A DNA stretch of 61,302 nt from Ruminobacter amylophilus (GTDB lineage Bacteria > Pseudomonadota > Gammaproteobacteria > Enterobacterales > Succinivibrionaceae), in assembly GCF_900115655.1 (NCBI RefSeq), contig NZ_FOXF01000012.1, positions 1 through 61,302 of the forward strand. The letters run 5' to 3'. Shown one piece after another: positions 26,566 through 35,486 of this stretch. Every line of letters begins with the position of its first letter. Positions within the stretch are counted from its first letter, which is position 1. The position numbers and the translations under genes are program-made. A model generated the notes under the pieces. It was given only the letters and a program-made list of their open reading frames with translations. It searched no databases and was not told the DNA's origin.

Positions 26566-27003
26566 ATGGCGAAAAAAGCAAAAGGAGAAAGAACGGTACT
26601 GGCATTTGATTTTGGTACGATAAGTATCGGCGTGGCCGTAGGAACCGAACTGACCGGAACCGCCAGCATGCTGCCGGCACTGAAGGCGGTTGACGGAATT
26701 CCTAATGCCGAAGAACTTGATCGTCTTTTTGCCGAGTGGAAACCTGATATAATTGTAGTAGGGCTCCCTCTTAACATGGACGGAACCTATCAGGATGTGA
26801 CATACAAAGCCAAGAAATTCGGTAACAGAACAGCCGCCAGATACAATCTTCAGGTTGTTTTCAAGGACGAACGTCTTTCTACCAAAACAGCGAGGGAACA
26901 CATATTCGGTCAGCATGGATACCGAGGCCTGTCCAAGGGAAAAGTTGATTCAATGTCAGCCGTGGTGATCCTCGAAGGTTATTTTGAAGAATGTTTTTCT
27001 TAG
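26566..27003 (+). CDS. ruvX: RuvX/YqgF Holliday-junction resolvase-fold nuclease
   Basis: A 145-residue protein of the YqgF family with an RNase H-like fold. Motifs are [15 protein letters not shown] (first catalytic Asp), [22 protein letters not shown] and the final [10 protein letters not shown] with the last catalytic Asp. In E. coli it takes part in 16S rRNA 5'-end maturation and has been described as a resolvase homologue. TAAGGA precedes the ATG. In many gammaproteobacteria it follows yqgE; here it follows the helicase loader, an uncommon pairing. Confidence 0.92.
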   Translation: MAKKAKGERTVLAFDFGTISIGVAVGTELTGTASMLPALKAVDGIPNAEELDRLFAEWKPDIIVVGLPLNMDGTYQDVTYKAKKFGNRTAARYNLQVVFKDERLSTKTAREHIFGQHGYRGLSKGKVDSMSAVVILEGYFEECFS

Positions 27004-27352
27004 AATTCCTGTCAAAAATGAAAGTCTGTTTCATAAACGGTGAAATTTTAACCAATAATAAAAATAAACATTAATATTTTGAATGTTTGTTTTTACTGAA
27101 CGCTGCTTTTTGGTGTAAAAGCCCTAGGTATATAGGTTAAAACTGTAATCGCGATCAAAGAATTATACAGTTTATAACGAAATGTCGATTTATACAATTT
27201 GTGACGGCTGTAGACATTTTAAATACTGCTTTTAGCGTATTTGACTGAAAAGTGTGAAAAGGTTTTCATATCCATAACAACATAATTGCTAAAAAAGTTT
27301 CTCTGGGGCATTATATCCTTAAATCTAATCCGGAACATAAAGGAGTTCTATT
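27004..27352. other. Intergenic region upstream of the DUF3545 gene
   Basis: A 349-base AT-rich gap holding a pair of 17-base direct repeats at 27163-27179 and 27190-27206 (listed separately). No gene or terminator for ruvX is evident. Confidence 0.4.
27163..27206. repeat. Two direct repeats upstream of the DUF3545 gene
   Basis: TTATACAGTTTATAACG and TTATACAATTTGTGACG match at 14 of 17 positions, with starts 27 bases apart. They lie about 150-190 bases before the DUF3545 ATG. They could be a regulator-binding pair; two copies are too few to claim iterons. Confidence 0.35.
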
Positions 27353-27571
27353 ATGAGTAATATTCCTAGTGAAGTAGTAACCGCTGATATGAATTCAGTT
27401 GAGTCTGTTGATAGTAACGCTCCGGCATCCAAGGGTAAGGCAGGCAAGGAAAAGAAGAGCCGCTGGCGTGACATTGAACGTATCACCCGTAAGTTAAGAC
27501 TTCTTCGTGATTTAAGAGAAATCAACCCTGAATTCGATCCTTACTCATCTGATGAATTCATGCAGTTCTAG
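27353..27571 (+). CDS. DUF3545 family small protein
   Basis: A 72-residue charged protein of the DUF3545 family, restricted to gammaproteobacteria. A disordered start rich in Ser, Ala and Lys is followed by the conserved block SRWRDIERITRKLRLLRDLREI and an acidic end (EFDPYSSDEFMQF). The function is unknown. It has a perfect AAAGGAG ribosome site and a strong terminator, and highly biased codons (GGT, CGT, TTA), so it is probably well expressed. Confidence 0.85.
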   Translation: MSNIPSEVVTADMNSVESVDSNAPASKGKAGKEKKSRWRDIERITRKLRLLRDLREINPEFDPYSSDEFMQF

Positions 27572-27996
27572 AACACCTGTTTCGGAACTTTTTCCTGAAT
27601 TATTGGATTTTAATAATACCTGATGCCCCGGATTTTTTTTCGGGGCTTTTTTTTGTTCCGGACGGGATGTTGTCGAAAACAGAATTTCATGAACTAAATT
27701 GAGGTATCACAGGTCAAAATACACATGGATTTGCCGGCAGCGGTCTGAACTGATGAAACACGGTGGATGAGCTCAGGAACACTGTGTGTCTGTCAGAACA
27801 GAAACGGTTAAACTTTAGTAACGCAAACAAATATTTAACAGATTTGCTGTTTTTGTACAATAAATATGTTGCAACCGCTACTTTTCTTGTTTACTCTGTA
27901 TTTAAACCGCTGTTATCCGCATCCGTGACAAAGCGGTTATACAAATAATAATTAATGCTCCCTTGATAAGGTAGCCCGGGGAACTGATAAATAAAT
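27572..27996. other. Intergenic region before the LtaS-type gene
   Basis: After the terminator at 27625-27654 there are about 340 bases with no supported gene. A 61-codon open frame at 27763-27948 lacks a ribosome site and similarity. The promoter of the next gene must lie here; none is clear. Confidence 0.4.
27625..27654 (+). terminator. Terminator of the DUF3545 gene
   Basis: GCCCCG and CGGGGC around a 10-base T-rich loop, then eight T residues. Confidence 0.85.
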
Positions 27997-29973
27997 ATGC
28001 TGGACAATAAGAACTTATATAACAGGAAAACGTCGTCAATATTGAAACGGACTTTTAGTAACGTTGCTTCATATCTGAAGCCGTACGGGCATCTTGCGGT
28101 ATATGCTGTTTCTCTCCTTGCTTTTTATGCTTTTATAAGAATTCTCGGTGTGGCTGTTTATCATGATGTCATAGACATGGCTGAGGTTCCAAGACTGTTT
28201 TTCAACGGGATGCGTGTCGATATATCAGGGCTCGGGTATATTCTGGCTCTGCCTGTTCTTCTTGCTTTCATTCGCTGTGTTTCTCCCAAATCAGTCGGTA
28301 TTCCTGTTCTCATTGCGGAAAGGCTTTATCTTCTTCTGCTTGGGATACTGGTGATTTTTATGGAACTCTGTACTCTTCCTTTTATGGAAGAGTATGCTTG
28401 CAGACCGAACCGGATTTTTCTGGAATATCTTCTGTATCCTTCGGAAGTTACCGGTCTTCTGCTGAAGGGGCATTTGGCAGCTGTCGTTGTCGTGAATCTG
28501 CTGATGATATTCGTGTTCATCTTTCTGCTGCGCTGTCTTAAAAAGATTGAATATGTAAAAGTTCCCGTAAAATCCACAGTGTTTGCGGTATTTATTCTTG
28601 TCGGCGGTCTTACCTTTGTCGCAGCACGTTCATCATTTGATCACAGACCGTTCAACCTTGCCAAGGCAAGTTTTTCCACAAATCAGATTGTAAACGCTCT
28701 GGTTGCCAATTCAGGTTATTCTCTGGCTTCGTCCGTAAAATCCATGCTTGCAGAGAAATCTGTTTCCTACAAAATGCTTCAGGAAGATGAAATCATCAGC
28801 ATTATCAGAGATGATACCGGTTTTGATTACTCTGTAGCCACTGATAAACAGCCGACGCTTAACAGCCTTGTCGCTTCAGAGAAAGGGGCAAGAAAGAATA
28901 TTGTCATTATTCTTGAGGAAAGTCTCGGGGCTGAGTATGTAGGTTATCTCAACGGAAGTAATCTGACTCCGAATCTTGATAAGATTTACAGTGAGGGCTG
29001 GGGATTTATCAATATGTATTCAACCGGAACCCGTTCTGTTCGAGGAATTGAAGCAGTTACCGCAGGGTTTACTCCGACAGTGAATACTTCAACCGTAAAA
29101 AGAGAAAAGGCTCAGAAAAATTTCTTCAACGTGGCTTCGGTTCTGAAGAAAAACGGTTATCACAGTTCTTTTATCTACGGTGGAGAATCTCATTTTGATA
29201 ATATGCGAGCATTCTTCCTTGGAAATGATTACACTCAGGTGATAGATCTTAATGATTTTTCCAATCCGATGTATGTAGGCTCCTGGGGAGCTTCTGACGA
29301 AGATCTGTTTAATAAGGCTCTTGAGCACTTTGATGAAATGAACAGTAAGGGACAGCCGTTTTATTCTCTGGTGTTTACTTCCTCCAATCACGACCCTTTT
29401 GACATCGTTGAATCATTTGCAGGAAAAGTGAGAAACAGAGAAACGGCAGTGAGATATGCGGATTATGCTCTCGGAAAGTTTTACGAGGAAGTGAAGAGCC
29501 GTCCTTATTTTAAGGATACCGTTTTTCTTGTTATTGCGGATCATGATTCAAGAGCATGGGGGAATGAGCTTATTCCAGTGAAGCATTTCCATATTCCGGC
29601 AGTGTTTTTCGGCGGTGGAATAGAACATAAGAGCGAGTTTCATGTGGTAAGTCAGATTGATGTGCCGAAGACTCTCCTTTCTCTTGCGGGAATTTCAGCT
29701 ACAGTGCCTACCGTCGGTTATGATCTGACAAATCTTCCATCTGGTTTCGACGGAAGGGCGATTTTACAGTTCTATAATAATTTTGCTTATTTAAAGGATG
29801 ACGGAACGCTGGTTATGGTCCTGCCTGATGAGAAGGTTTCTTTCTGCAAATATGATTTTGAAAATCGCAGTGTTTCCGACGGTATGGTAAATGAAAAACT
29901 TGAAAAGACGGCACTTGCCTATGCACTTCTCGGGGAAATTGCATACAGGAGGGGGTTTTTTCTAATGAAGTAA
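27997..29973 (+). CDS. LtaS-family membrane phosphoglycerol/phosphoethanolamine transferase
   Basis: A 658-residue inner-membrane enzyme of the LtaS/MdoB group. Five membrane segments occupy about residues 30-225, then an alkaline-phosphatase/sulfatase-fold domain in the periplasm (about 295-625). Catalytic features are ILEESLGAE (metal-binding Glu), MYSTGTRSVRG with the nucleophilic Thr, and the metal-binding FLVIADHDSR and KHFHIP. Such enzymes move phosphoglycerol or phosphoethanolamine from lipids to glycans or lipid A; the acceptor here cannot be told. It is a single gene with its own terminator. The family call is firm, the substrate open. Confidence 0.85.
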   Translation: MLDNKNLYNRKTSSILKRTFSNVASYLKPYGHLAVYAVSLLAFYAFIRILGVAVYHDVIDMAEVPRLFFNGMRVDISGLGYILALPVLLAFIRCVSPKSVGIPVLIAERLYLLLLGILVIFMELCTLPFMEEYACRPNRIFLEYLLYPSEVTGLLLKGHLAAVVVVNLLMIFVFIFLLRCLKKIEYVKVPVKSTVFAVFILVGGLTFVAARSSFDHRPFNLAKASFSTNQIVNALVANSGYSLASSVKSMLAEKSVSYKMLQEDEIISIIRDDTGFDYSVATDKQPTLNSLVASEKGARKNIVIILEESLGAEYVGYLNGSNLTPNLDKIYSEGWGFINMYSTGTRSVRGIEAVTAGFTPTVNTSTVKREKAQKNFFNVASVLKKNGYHSSFIYGGESHFDNMRAFFLGNDYTQVIDLNDFSNPMYVGSWGASDEDLFNKALEHFDEMNSKGQPFYSLVFTSSNHDPFDIVESFAGKVRNRETAVRYADYALGKFYEEVKSRPYFKDTVFLVIADHDSRAWGNELIPVKHFHIPAVFFGGGIEHKSEFHVVSQIDVPKTLLSLAGISATVPTVGYDLTNLPSGFDGRAILQFYNNFAYLKDDGTLVMVLPDEKVSFCKYDFENRSVSDGMVNEKLEKTALAYALLGEIAYRRGFFLMK

Positions 29974-29998
29974 AGACAGAATAACAAAAAACTGAGTT

Positions 29999-30048
29999 TT
30001 CGGGGATTGAAGGCAGACAGGTTCCGCTTTCAATCCCCGAATTGTTTT
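29999..30048 (+). terminator. Terminator of the LtaS-type gene
   Basis: A 13-bp perfect stem (TTCGGGGATTGAA/TTCAATCCCCGAA), 17-base loop, then TTGTTTT. Confidence 0.85.
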
Positions 30049-30260
30049 ATATGTGATGAGGATATAATTGAAAAGTTTATTCTCAAATAGAGTACAATCG
30101 TAAAACAGTGATTAAAACAACCAATAAACTGAATAAGACACTGTTTAAAAGTGCATGCAGACATTCACTGCAACGGCTGGTGATTTTTAATGCGAAGTGG
30201 CGGATACTCCCGTTATCAGCATTTTAACGGTTCACGACTTTAACTTACAGGTTTGCAAAT

Positions 30261-30581
30261 ATGGATAAATATCAACAGGTATCTGAAAAACTTAGAGAGA
30301 TCAGACTTGAACTCGAAAAACTCGGATTATGGGATGTGGAAAGACCGGAAGATGAGGCTTTTACCACGGATATTCCTTTTAATATGAATACCATGGAATT
30401 TCATGAATGGCTCAGGTTTGTTCTTGTGGAAACTTTTGATGCGGTTATAGAAAACAGAGCGCCTTTGCCGGAGAATGTGAAAATTTTTCCGTATGCCACT
30501 GAAGTCTACAGAAATAAAATAACCGAATATCGTGAATTGCTGCAGGCAATTTACAATTTTGACAAGGTTTTTGAATCTTGA
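30261..30581 (+). CDS. yqcC: YqcC family protein (DUF446)
   Basis: A 106-residue soluble protein of the YqcC/DUF446 family, common in gammaproteobacteria and often next to truC in relatives (not here). It matches through the LRFVLVETFDAVIENRAPLPENV-type core and the C-terminal YRELLQAIYNFD. It is mostly helical; its function is unknown, though family structures show a small helical bundle. No strong ribosome site precedes the ATG. It stands alone. Confidence 0.8.
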   Translation: MDKYQQVSEKLREIRLELEKLGLWDVERPEDEAFTTDIPFNMNTMEFHEWLRFVLVETFDAVIENRAPLPENVKIFPYATEVYRNKITEYRELLQAIYNFDKVFES

Positions 30582-30810
30582 TAATGCACCATAAGTCACA
30601 AAACCGAATATTTATTGGAACTTTTTTAATAGTTATTTTTGTGTAAAAAATGATAAATAAACATTTATAGATATATGTATAAAATTCTGTAAAATTTTGT
30701 TTTTTAAACCAAAAACAGAATTTTGTACTGAATAAATATCAGATAACAGAAGTTTATTATGTATGAGAGTTTTTTAAAAAGTTCAATGAGTTAATAAGAA
30801 ATTAATGTTT

Positions 30811-30854
30811 TGTGATCTAAATCAGTTTTATTTTGTCTTTTTGAAAAGTATAAT
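30811..30854 (+). promoter_or_regulatory. Candidate CRP-dependent (class II) promoter of lamB copy 1
   Basis: TGTGATCTAAATCAGT (30811-30826) matches the first CRP half-site TGTGA exactly and the second (TCACA) at three of five positions. A perfect TATAAT at 30849-30854 puts the start near 30861, so the site is centred at about -42, the class II position, and overlaps where a -35 would be; no good -35 exists. This is a sequence-only prediction. Confidence 0.55.
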
Positions 30855-30863
30855 GTATCCAAT

Positions 30864-30901
30864 CAACTTACGGGTTAGGTGGTTTAGCCGTATGTGAGTT
30901 G
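30864..30901 (+). promoter_or_regulatory. 5' stem-loop in the lamB copy 1 leader
   Basis: CAACTTACGG can pair with CCGTATGTGAGTTG with a small bulge, around a 14-base loop, almost at the predicted transcript 5' end and about 35 bases before the ATG. Such a 5' hairpin could protect an abundant porin mRNA. Confidence 0.4.
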
Positions 30902-30937
30902 AAGAATTAAGTTTAATAATGTTAAGAAGGATTTATT

Positions 30938-32275
30938 ATGAAGATTAATTGGCTTCCTTTAGCAGCTGCAGTTGCTTTTGCTGCTGGTTCAGTATCTGCT
31001 TCAGCTGTTGATTTTAACGGTTACTTCCGCGCTGGTGCTCAGGTTAACGCAGACCGCGGTGAAGTTTACTGCTTAGGTACTGGTGCTGACGGTCACAAGG
31101 TTGGTCGTTTAGGTGATGAATGCGATACCTACGGTGAAATTGCTCTTGGCCAGAACGTATATGACAAGGCTGGTAGCAAGTTCTCAATTCACACCTTATT
31201 AGCTTACGGTACCACTGAAGGTAACAGAGACCTCCAGGGTAACTCTTGGCAGGGTGTTGGCGGTGACGGTCCATGGGGTGGTCAGCGTATTTCATTCCGT
31301 GAAGTATATGCTAAGTACGATACCGATGGCGGTTACTCAATTTGGTCTGGTAAGAGATTCTACAGACGTAAAGATATCCATATCATGGACTTCTACTATT
31401 TGAACAACTCTGGTTACGGTGCTGGTATCGAAGGTATCAATGCTGGTAACGGTAACTTAAACTTCGCTGTAATCAAGTGGGCTAACGATGGCGCTTCTGC
31501 AGATTACAACCGTAACGTTTACAAGTTAGATGCTCGTTGGGATGGTATCAACCTCGGTTCAGTTGGTGCATTAGACGCTTCCGTAATTTATGCAATCCCT
31601 GTGATCTCTAAGCAGCAGAGGGACGTTAACGAAGGTGATTCTCGCGGAAATCAGGGTAACTCAGGTGCTTTAATCACCTTAGATTTAGGTTCTAACTTCG
31701 GTTCAGATATCATTGTTAACAACCACGCTGTTGCTCAGTGGGGTTCAAACGGTTTCGCTTACGTAGGTGCTTACAAGAACCACGCTGGTGATAACTACAC
31801 TCCAGACGTTGATGCTAACGGTGTTCGTTTAATCGACTGGGGTACTTTAGATTGGGGTTCTAACTTCGATTTAGGCTATAGCTTCTTATGGGCTCACTTA
31901 CACAGTGGTAACAAGCACACTGGTGAAACCTGGACTTACACTCGTTCAGGCTGGGAATACAGCATCGTATTACGTCCAGAATACAAGTGGACTGAATACA
32001 CCCGTACTACTTTAGAATTAGGTTACTCAGAAATGAAGAAGACCGGTTGGGTAGTTGATGAAAAGTATGGTAACCCAGACGTTTACAAGGTTACCCTTGC
32101 TCAGCAGTTCACCCCAGGTAAGGGCTTCTGGTCACGTCCAGCAATCCGCTTCTACGCTTCTTACATCGGTGGCGACCAGTTCGCTGACGGTTGGGCAGTA
32201 CAGTACAAGAACAAGAACCACGGCAACCACGGTTACCAGTTCACCTTCGGTACTCAGGTTGAAGCTTGGTGGTAA
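30938..32275 (+). CDS. lamB: Maltoporin-like outer membrane porin, copy 1
   Basis: A 445-residue outer-membrane protein of the LamB/sugar-porin family. A signal peptide (about 1-23, cut after SASA) is followed by VDFNGYFRAGAQ, a loop with two cysteines (about 48 and 61, YCLGT...GDECDTY), the conserved SIWSGKRFYRRKDIHIMDFYYLNNSGYGAGIE region split over several strands and a C-terminus ending in WW. It should form an 18-stranded trimeric channel for maltodextrins. Codons are strongly biased (GGT, AAC, TTA, CGT), as expected for an abundant protein. AAGGA lies 7 bases before the ATG. A close paralogue lies tail to tail 1.9 kb away. Confidence 0.92.
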   Translation: MKINWLPLAAAVAFAAGSVSASAVDFNGYFRAGAQVNADRGEVYCLGTGADGHKVGRLGDECDTYGEIALGQNVYDKAGSKFSIHTLLAYGTTEGNRDLQGNSWQGVGGDGPWGGQRISFREVYAKYDTDGGYSIWSGKRFYRRKDIHIMDFYYLNNSGYGAGIEGINAGNGNLNFAVIKWANDGASADYNRNVYKLDARWDGINLGSVGALDASVIYAIPVISKQQRDVNEGDSRGNQGNSGALITLDLGSNFGSDIIVNNHAVAQWGSNGFAYVGAYKNHAGDNYTPDVDANGVRLIDWGTLDWGSNFDLGYSFLWAHLHSGNKHTGETWTYTRSGWEYSIVLRPEYKWTEYTRTTLELGYSEMKKTGWVVDEKYGNPDVYKVTLAQQFTPGKGFWSRPAIRFYASYIGGDQFADGWAVQYKNKNHGNHGYQFTFGTQVEAWW

Positions 32276-32319
32276 TAGTTTAGTAACTGTCTAAGTACTA
32301 AATTAGAACTATAAACAGA

Positions 32320-32348
32320 AAGGGAAGTTGAAAAACTTCCCTTTTTTT
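32320..32348 (+). terminator. Terminator of lamB copy 1
   Basis: A 10-bp perfect stem (AAGGGAAGTT/AACTTCCCTT), GAAA tetraloop, seven T residues. Confidence 0.9.
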
Positions 32349-32540
32349 ATTTCTTTATGATTTGTTTAAATTTGAACTTAATATGTATTCTGTAAGCTTA
32401 TTACAGTGCTTCTTTCTGAAATAATTTTCTTTTTTGTATTTCCTGTGTTTATACGTTTAATCAGAAATTGTTAAGCTTTGATTAAAGGTATAAATTCATT
32501 ACTATTTCTGAGTACTATTATTTGATTTGCTGATTTTTTA

Positions 32541-34011
32541 GAGGCTTCTGGCATAATGGTGGGTAATATACCAGCCCTCTGATGTACTTTTATAATTGAA
32601 AAACCATCTGTGTTTTTGTATTGTATTAGCGACCAAACTAAACATACAAAGTACCGGAGGTACCCACAGATGTTTTCTGCTAATACACTATGTAAAAAAC
32701 TTCTCACTGTCAGGCCTCAGTTATAGAAGATGCAAACTTTTACCTTGAGCAGGATGGTGTAAGTCACCTCAGGATTCATGCACGGACTGATAAATGGCAT
32801 CAGGATGACTGTCCTTTCTGTCACAGGCGATGTCCTCGTTATGATCAGAGGATCGAACACCCTCGCACCTGGAGAAGTCTTGACTTCGGAGCTACCCTTG
32901 TAGAGGTTGAAGGCTGGACACATCGCATAGAGTGTCCTCAGCATGGTGTCGTAACAGCCTATGTTCCCTGAGCATATCCGGGAAGCGGATTCACCCGTGA
33001 CTTTAATCTGACGGTCGGGCGCTGCGTTAACAGAACTCAGAACGACATCGAACCTGAATGCTCCAGAAGACTTGATAACCTCGTGAACATCGGCATTGAC
33101 GAAACCAGCTACAAGAAGGGGCATAAATACATTACGGTCATCGTCAACCGTGATACTAACACTGTCGTCTGGGCATCACAGGAGCACGGCAAAGGCGTGC
33201 TGACACAGTTCTACAAGCAGCTGACTCCGGAGCTGCTTTCCTCCATCAAGGTCGTTACCGGAGATGGAGCAAAGTGGATCACGGAATGCGTAAATGAGTT
33301 CACACCAGACTGTGAACGATGTGTTGCCCCGTTCCACGTCGTACAGTGGGCTATGGATGCTCTCAACGAGGTTCGCCGCGAAGTATGGCGTGAAGCCTGT
33401 GCCGAGTTTACCAGGTTATCCAAAGAGCATCCGCTCAAGAATGGACGCACCAAGGATGGAGATCCGAATACAGCGATTCTGAACGCTGCCAAAGCCAAAG
33501 CAGACGAGATTAAAAACTCTGCATACGCTCTTGGCAAGGCTCCGGAAAACCTGACGGAGAACCAGCAGAATCGAGTAGCCATGATCGCTGAAGACAATAA
33601 CCGCCTGTACCGAGCTTACCGGATGAAGGAAATGCTTCGCCTTCTCCTGAAGATCAAGGATGGGGACGAAGCAGGGGATGCCCTCAAACGATGGCTCTGG
33701 TGGGCAAGCCACAGTAGGATTGATGCTTTCAAGGAACAATACCTCAAGCTCAAGCGTCACAGGAGGGATCACATACTGAATGCAATACGGCTCGGCATGA
33801 GCAACGCACGAATTGAGGCAACTAATAACAAAATCAAGCTGATCGTCCGCAAGGCATACGGTTTTCGAAATATTCAAAACATGCTCGATATGGTCTGTCT
33901 GGTATGCTCTGATTTGAGGGGGCACTTCCTAACAGAAAACCTCGAGGTGCATGATCAGCATAAACACTGGGGTTAATGGCATTTTTTACCCACCATTACC
34001 CCAGAAGAGCC
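32541..34011 (+). mobile_element. ISL3-family insertion sequence, defective
   Basis: A 1471-base element bounded by imperfect inverted repeats: GAGGCTTCTGGCATAATGG at the left and GGCTCTTCTGGGGTAATGG (complement of the right end), 20 of 25 matching when extended to GTGGGTA. It is flanked by 8-base direct repeats ATTTTTTA at 32533-32540 and 34012-34019. ISL3 elements make 8-base duplications, and the encoded transposase is ISL3-type. It landed between the terminators of the two convergent porin genes, so it breaks no gene. The transposase is inactivated, so the copy could move only in trans. Confidence 0.9.
32670..33976 (+). pseudogene. ISL3-family transposase, frameshifted and with an internal stop
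   Basis: Reading from ATG 32670 (GGAGG 9 bases upstream) gives MFSANTLCKKLLTV, then the frame is lost by an apparent one-base deletion near 32712. The next frame encodes VIEDANFYLEQDG and the zinc-finger CPFCHRRCPRYD with CPQHG. A TGA at 32969-32971 replaces the expected Trp in VPWAYPGSGF. The remainder, open from GTG 33083 for 297 residues, is the DDE catalytic part: NIGIDETSYKKGHKY, TGDGAKWI and ARIEATNNKIKLIVRKAYGFRN. Two lesions are directly visible; a functional product is unlikely, although the long 3' fragment might still be translated. Confidence 0.9.
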
Positions 34012-34066
34012 ATTTTTTAATACTGTTTGTTTTAGAAATATCTGCATATATGAATGCTTGCCAATA

Positions 34067-34101
34067 AAAAGAGAGAGACAAATAGTATGTCTCTCTCTTT
34101 T
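34067..34101 (-). terminator. Terminator of lamB copy 2
   Basis: A perfect 14-bp stem (AAAAGAGAGAGACA and its complement), 7-base loop, T-rich on both sides, 39-73 bases after the stop of the second porin. Confidence 0.85.
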
Positions 34102-34139
34102 ATTTCACACAATAAATCTTATTGATTTATGCAAACTGA

Positions 34140-35486
34140 TTACCACCAGGCTTCAACCTGAGTACCGAAGCTGAACTGGAAGTTATGGTTGTCAAGCTTA
34201 GCATCACCAACCTTATGTTTGAACTGATCGCCACCCTGATATGATGCATAGAAGCGGATAGCAGGACGAGACCAGAAGCCCTTACCTGGAGTAAACTGCT
34301 GAGCAAGAGTAACCTTGTAAATGTCTGGGTTACCGTTATCGTACCTGTCCCATGCTGGCTTACCTTTATCATCCAGTTTATTTGTACCATTCTTCTTCTG
34401 TGAATAGCCCAATTCTAAAGTAGTACGGGTGTATTCAGTCCACTTGTATTCTGGACGCACGGTTAAGCTGTATTCCCAACCGCTGTTTGATCTGCTCCAT
34501 GAACCTTCAGCTTTATTACCCTGAGCAATGTAGCCCCAGAATAAGCCGTAAGCAAGAGTAAAGTCATTAATATCGTAAGTACCCCAGTCTACAAGTCTTA
34601 CACCATTAATATCCTTACCTGAAGTGTAAATATTGGTACCATTGCTACCAAATGCTCCAACGTCAGAGAATCCATTATTTCCCCACTGAACAATGAAGTG
34701 GTTCATCAGAGTGTCAACATTGAGAGTATGATCTAAGGTTAAGAGAACACCAGAGTTCTTGCTGAATCCATAGTTGTCAGCCTGATAATCAGATACCATA
34801 GGGATACCGTAGATGGCTACAGCATCTAAAGAACCGAATGAACCTAAACTGATAGCATTCCAACGTAAATCAAGATTGTAGTTATTTCTGTAGGAAGTGC
34901 CTTTATTATCAGAGGTGTTCTTCATTACTGCAAAATTAAGGTTACCATTACCTACATCAATGCCTTCAATACCGGCACCATAACCTGCTGTTGATAAAGT
35001 GTAGATATCCCAAATATGAATATCTTTACGCTGATAGAATCTCTTACCAGCCCAAAGGGTGTAATCATCAGTTACATAATTACCCCAGAATTCACGAATT
35101 GCTGTACGTCCGCCACCCCAGCCATCTGCTGAGCCATCACCTTTGTTTCCGTATGACTGCCAGTCATTCCACTGAGAGTCATGACCATCGTCTGACTGTA
35201 CAGTACCATAAGCAAGACGAGTGTTAACATTGAACTTTCTGCTGTTCTTGTTATAAACTTCCTGACCTAAAGCCATTTCAGCATAAGTGTCGCATTCATC
35301 ACCTAAACGACCAACCTTGTGACCTGCGGTACCGTCACCACCACAGAAAACATCACCGCCACGAGCACTAGCCTGCATTCCAGAACGGAAGTAACCGTGG
35401 AAATCAACAGCTGAAGCTGATACTGAGCCAGCAGCAAAAGCAACTGCAGCTGCTAAAGGAAGCCAATTAATCTTCATAACCTTCAT
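34140..35486 (-). CDS. lamB: Maltoporin-like outer membrane porin, copy 2
   Basis: A 448-residue paralogue of the porin at 30.9 kb. The signal peptides are virtually identical (MKINWLPLAAAVAFAAGS) and the last third is too (PEYKWTEYTRTTLELGYS, QQFTPGKGFWSRPAIRFYAS), while surface loops differ in length and sequence, including the paired-Cys first loop (VFCGGDGT...GDECDTY). The same codon bias holds. The start is at the first of two ATGs (MKVMKINW) because AAGGA is 7 bases before it. It is divergent from malM, as part of a split malK-lamB-malM type arrangement; malK is not in the window. Confidence 0.92.
   Translation of the reverse strand: MKVMKINWLPLAAAVAFAAGSVSASAVDFHGYFRSGMQASARGGDVFCGGDGTAGHKVGRLGDECDTYAEMALGQEVYNKNSRKFNVNTRLAYGTVQSDDGHDSQWNDWQSYGNKGDGSADGWGGGRTAIREFWGNYVTDDYTLWAGKRFYQRKDIHIWDIYTLSTAGYGAGIEGIDVGNGNLNFAVMKNTSDNKGTSYRNNYNLDLRWNAISLGSFGSLDAVAIYGIPMVSDYQADNYGFSKNSGVLLTLDHTLNVDTLMNHFIVQWGNNGFSDVGAFGSNGTNIYTSGKDINGVRLVDWGTYDINDFTLAYGLFWGYIAQGNKAEGSWSRSNSGWEYSLTVRPEYKWTEYTRTTLELGYSQKKNGTNKLDDKGKPAWDRYDNGNPDIYKVTLAQQFTPGKGFWSRPAIRFYASYQGGDQFKHKVGDAKLDNHNFQFSFGTQVEAWW

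Larger units (their letters stand above)
30582..30937. other. Leader and promoter region of the first porin gene
   Basis: A 356-base strongly AT-rich gap. It holds an inverted repeat AAAATTCTGT...ACAGAATTTT (30681-30724), then a CRP-like site, a -10 element and a 5' stem-loop, each listed separately. No gene is supported. Confidence 0.5.

Noticed and set aside
27763-27948. A 61-codon open frame before the LtaS-type gene
   Set aside because: No ribosome-binding sequence, no similarity, unremarkable composition; probably chance in the intergenic region.
33083-33976. Reading the 3' ISL3 open frame as an intact gene
   Set aside because: The zinc-finger half lies in frame upstream, separated by a TGA in place of a conserved Trp, and a frameshift lies further upstream; it is a broken transposase.
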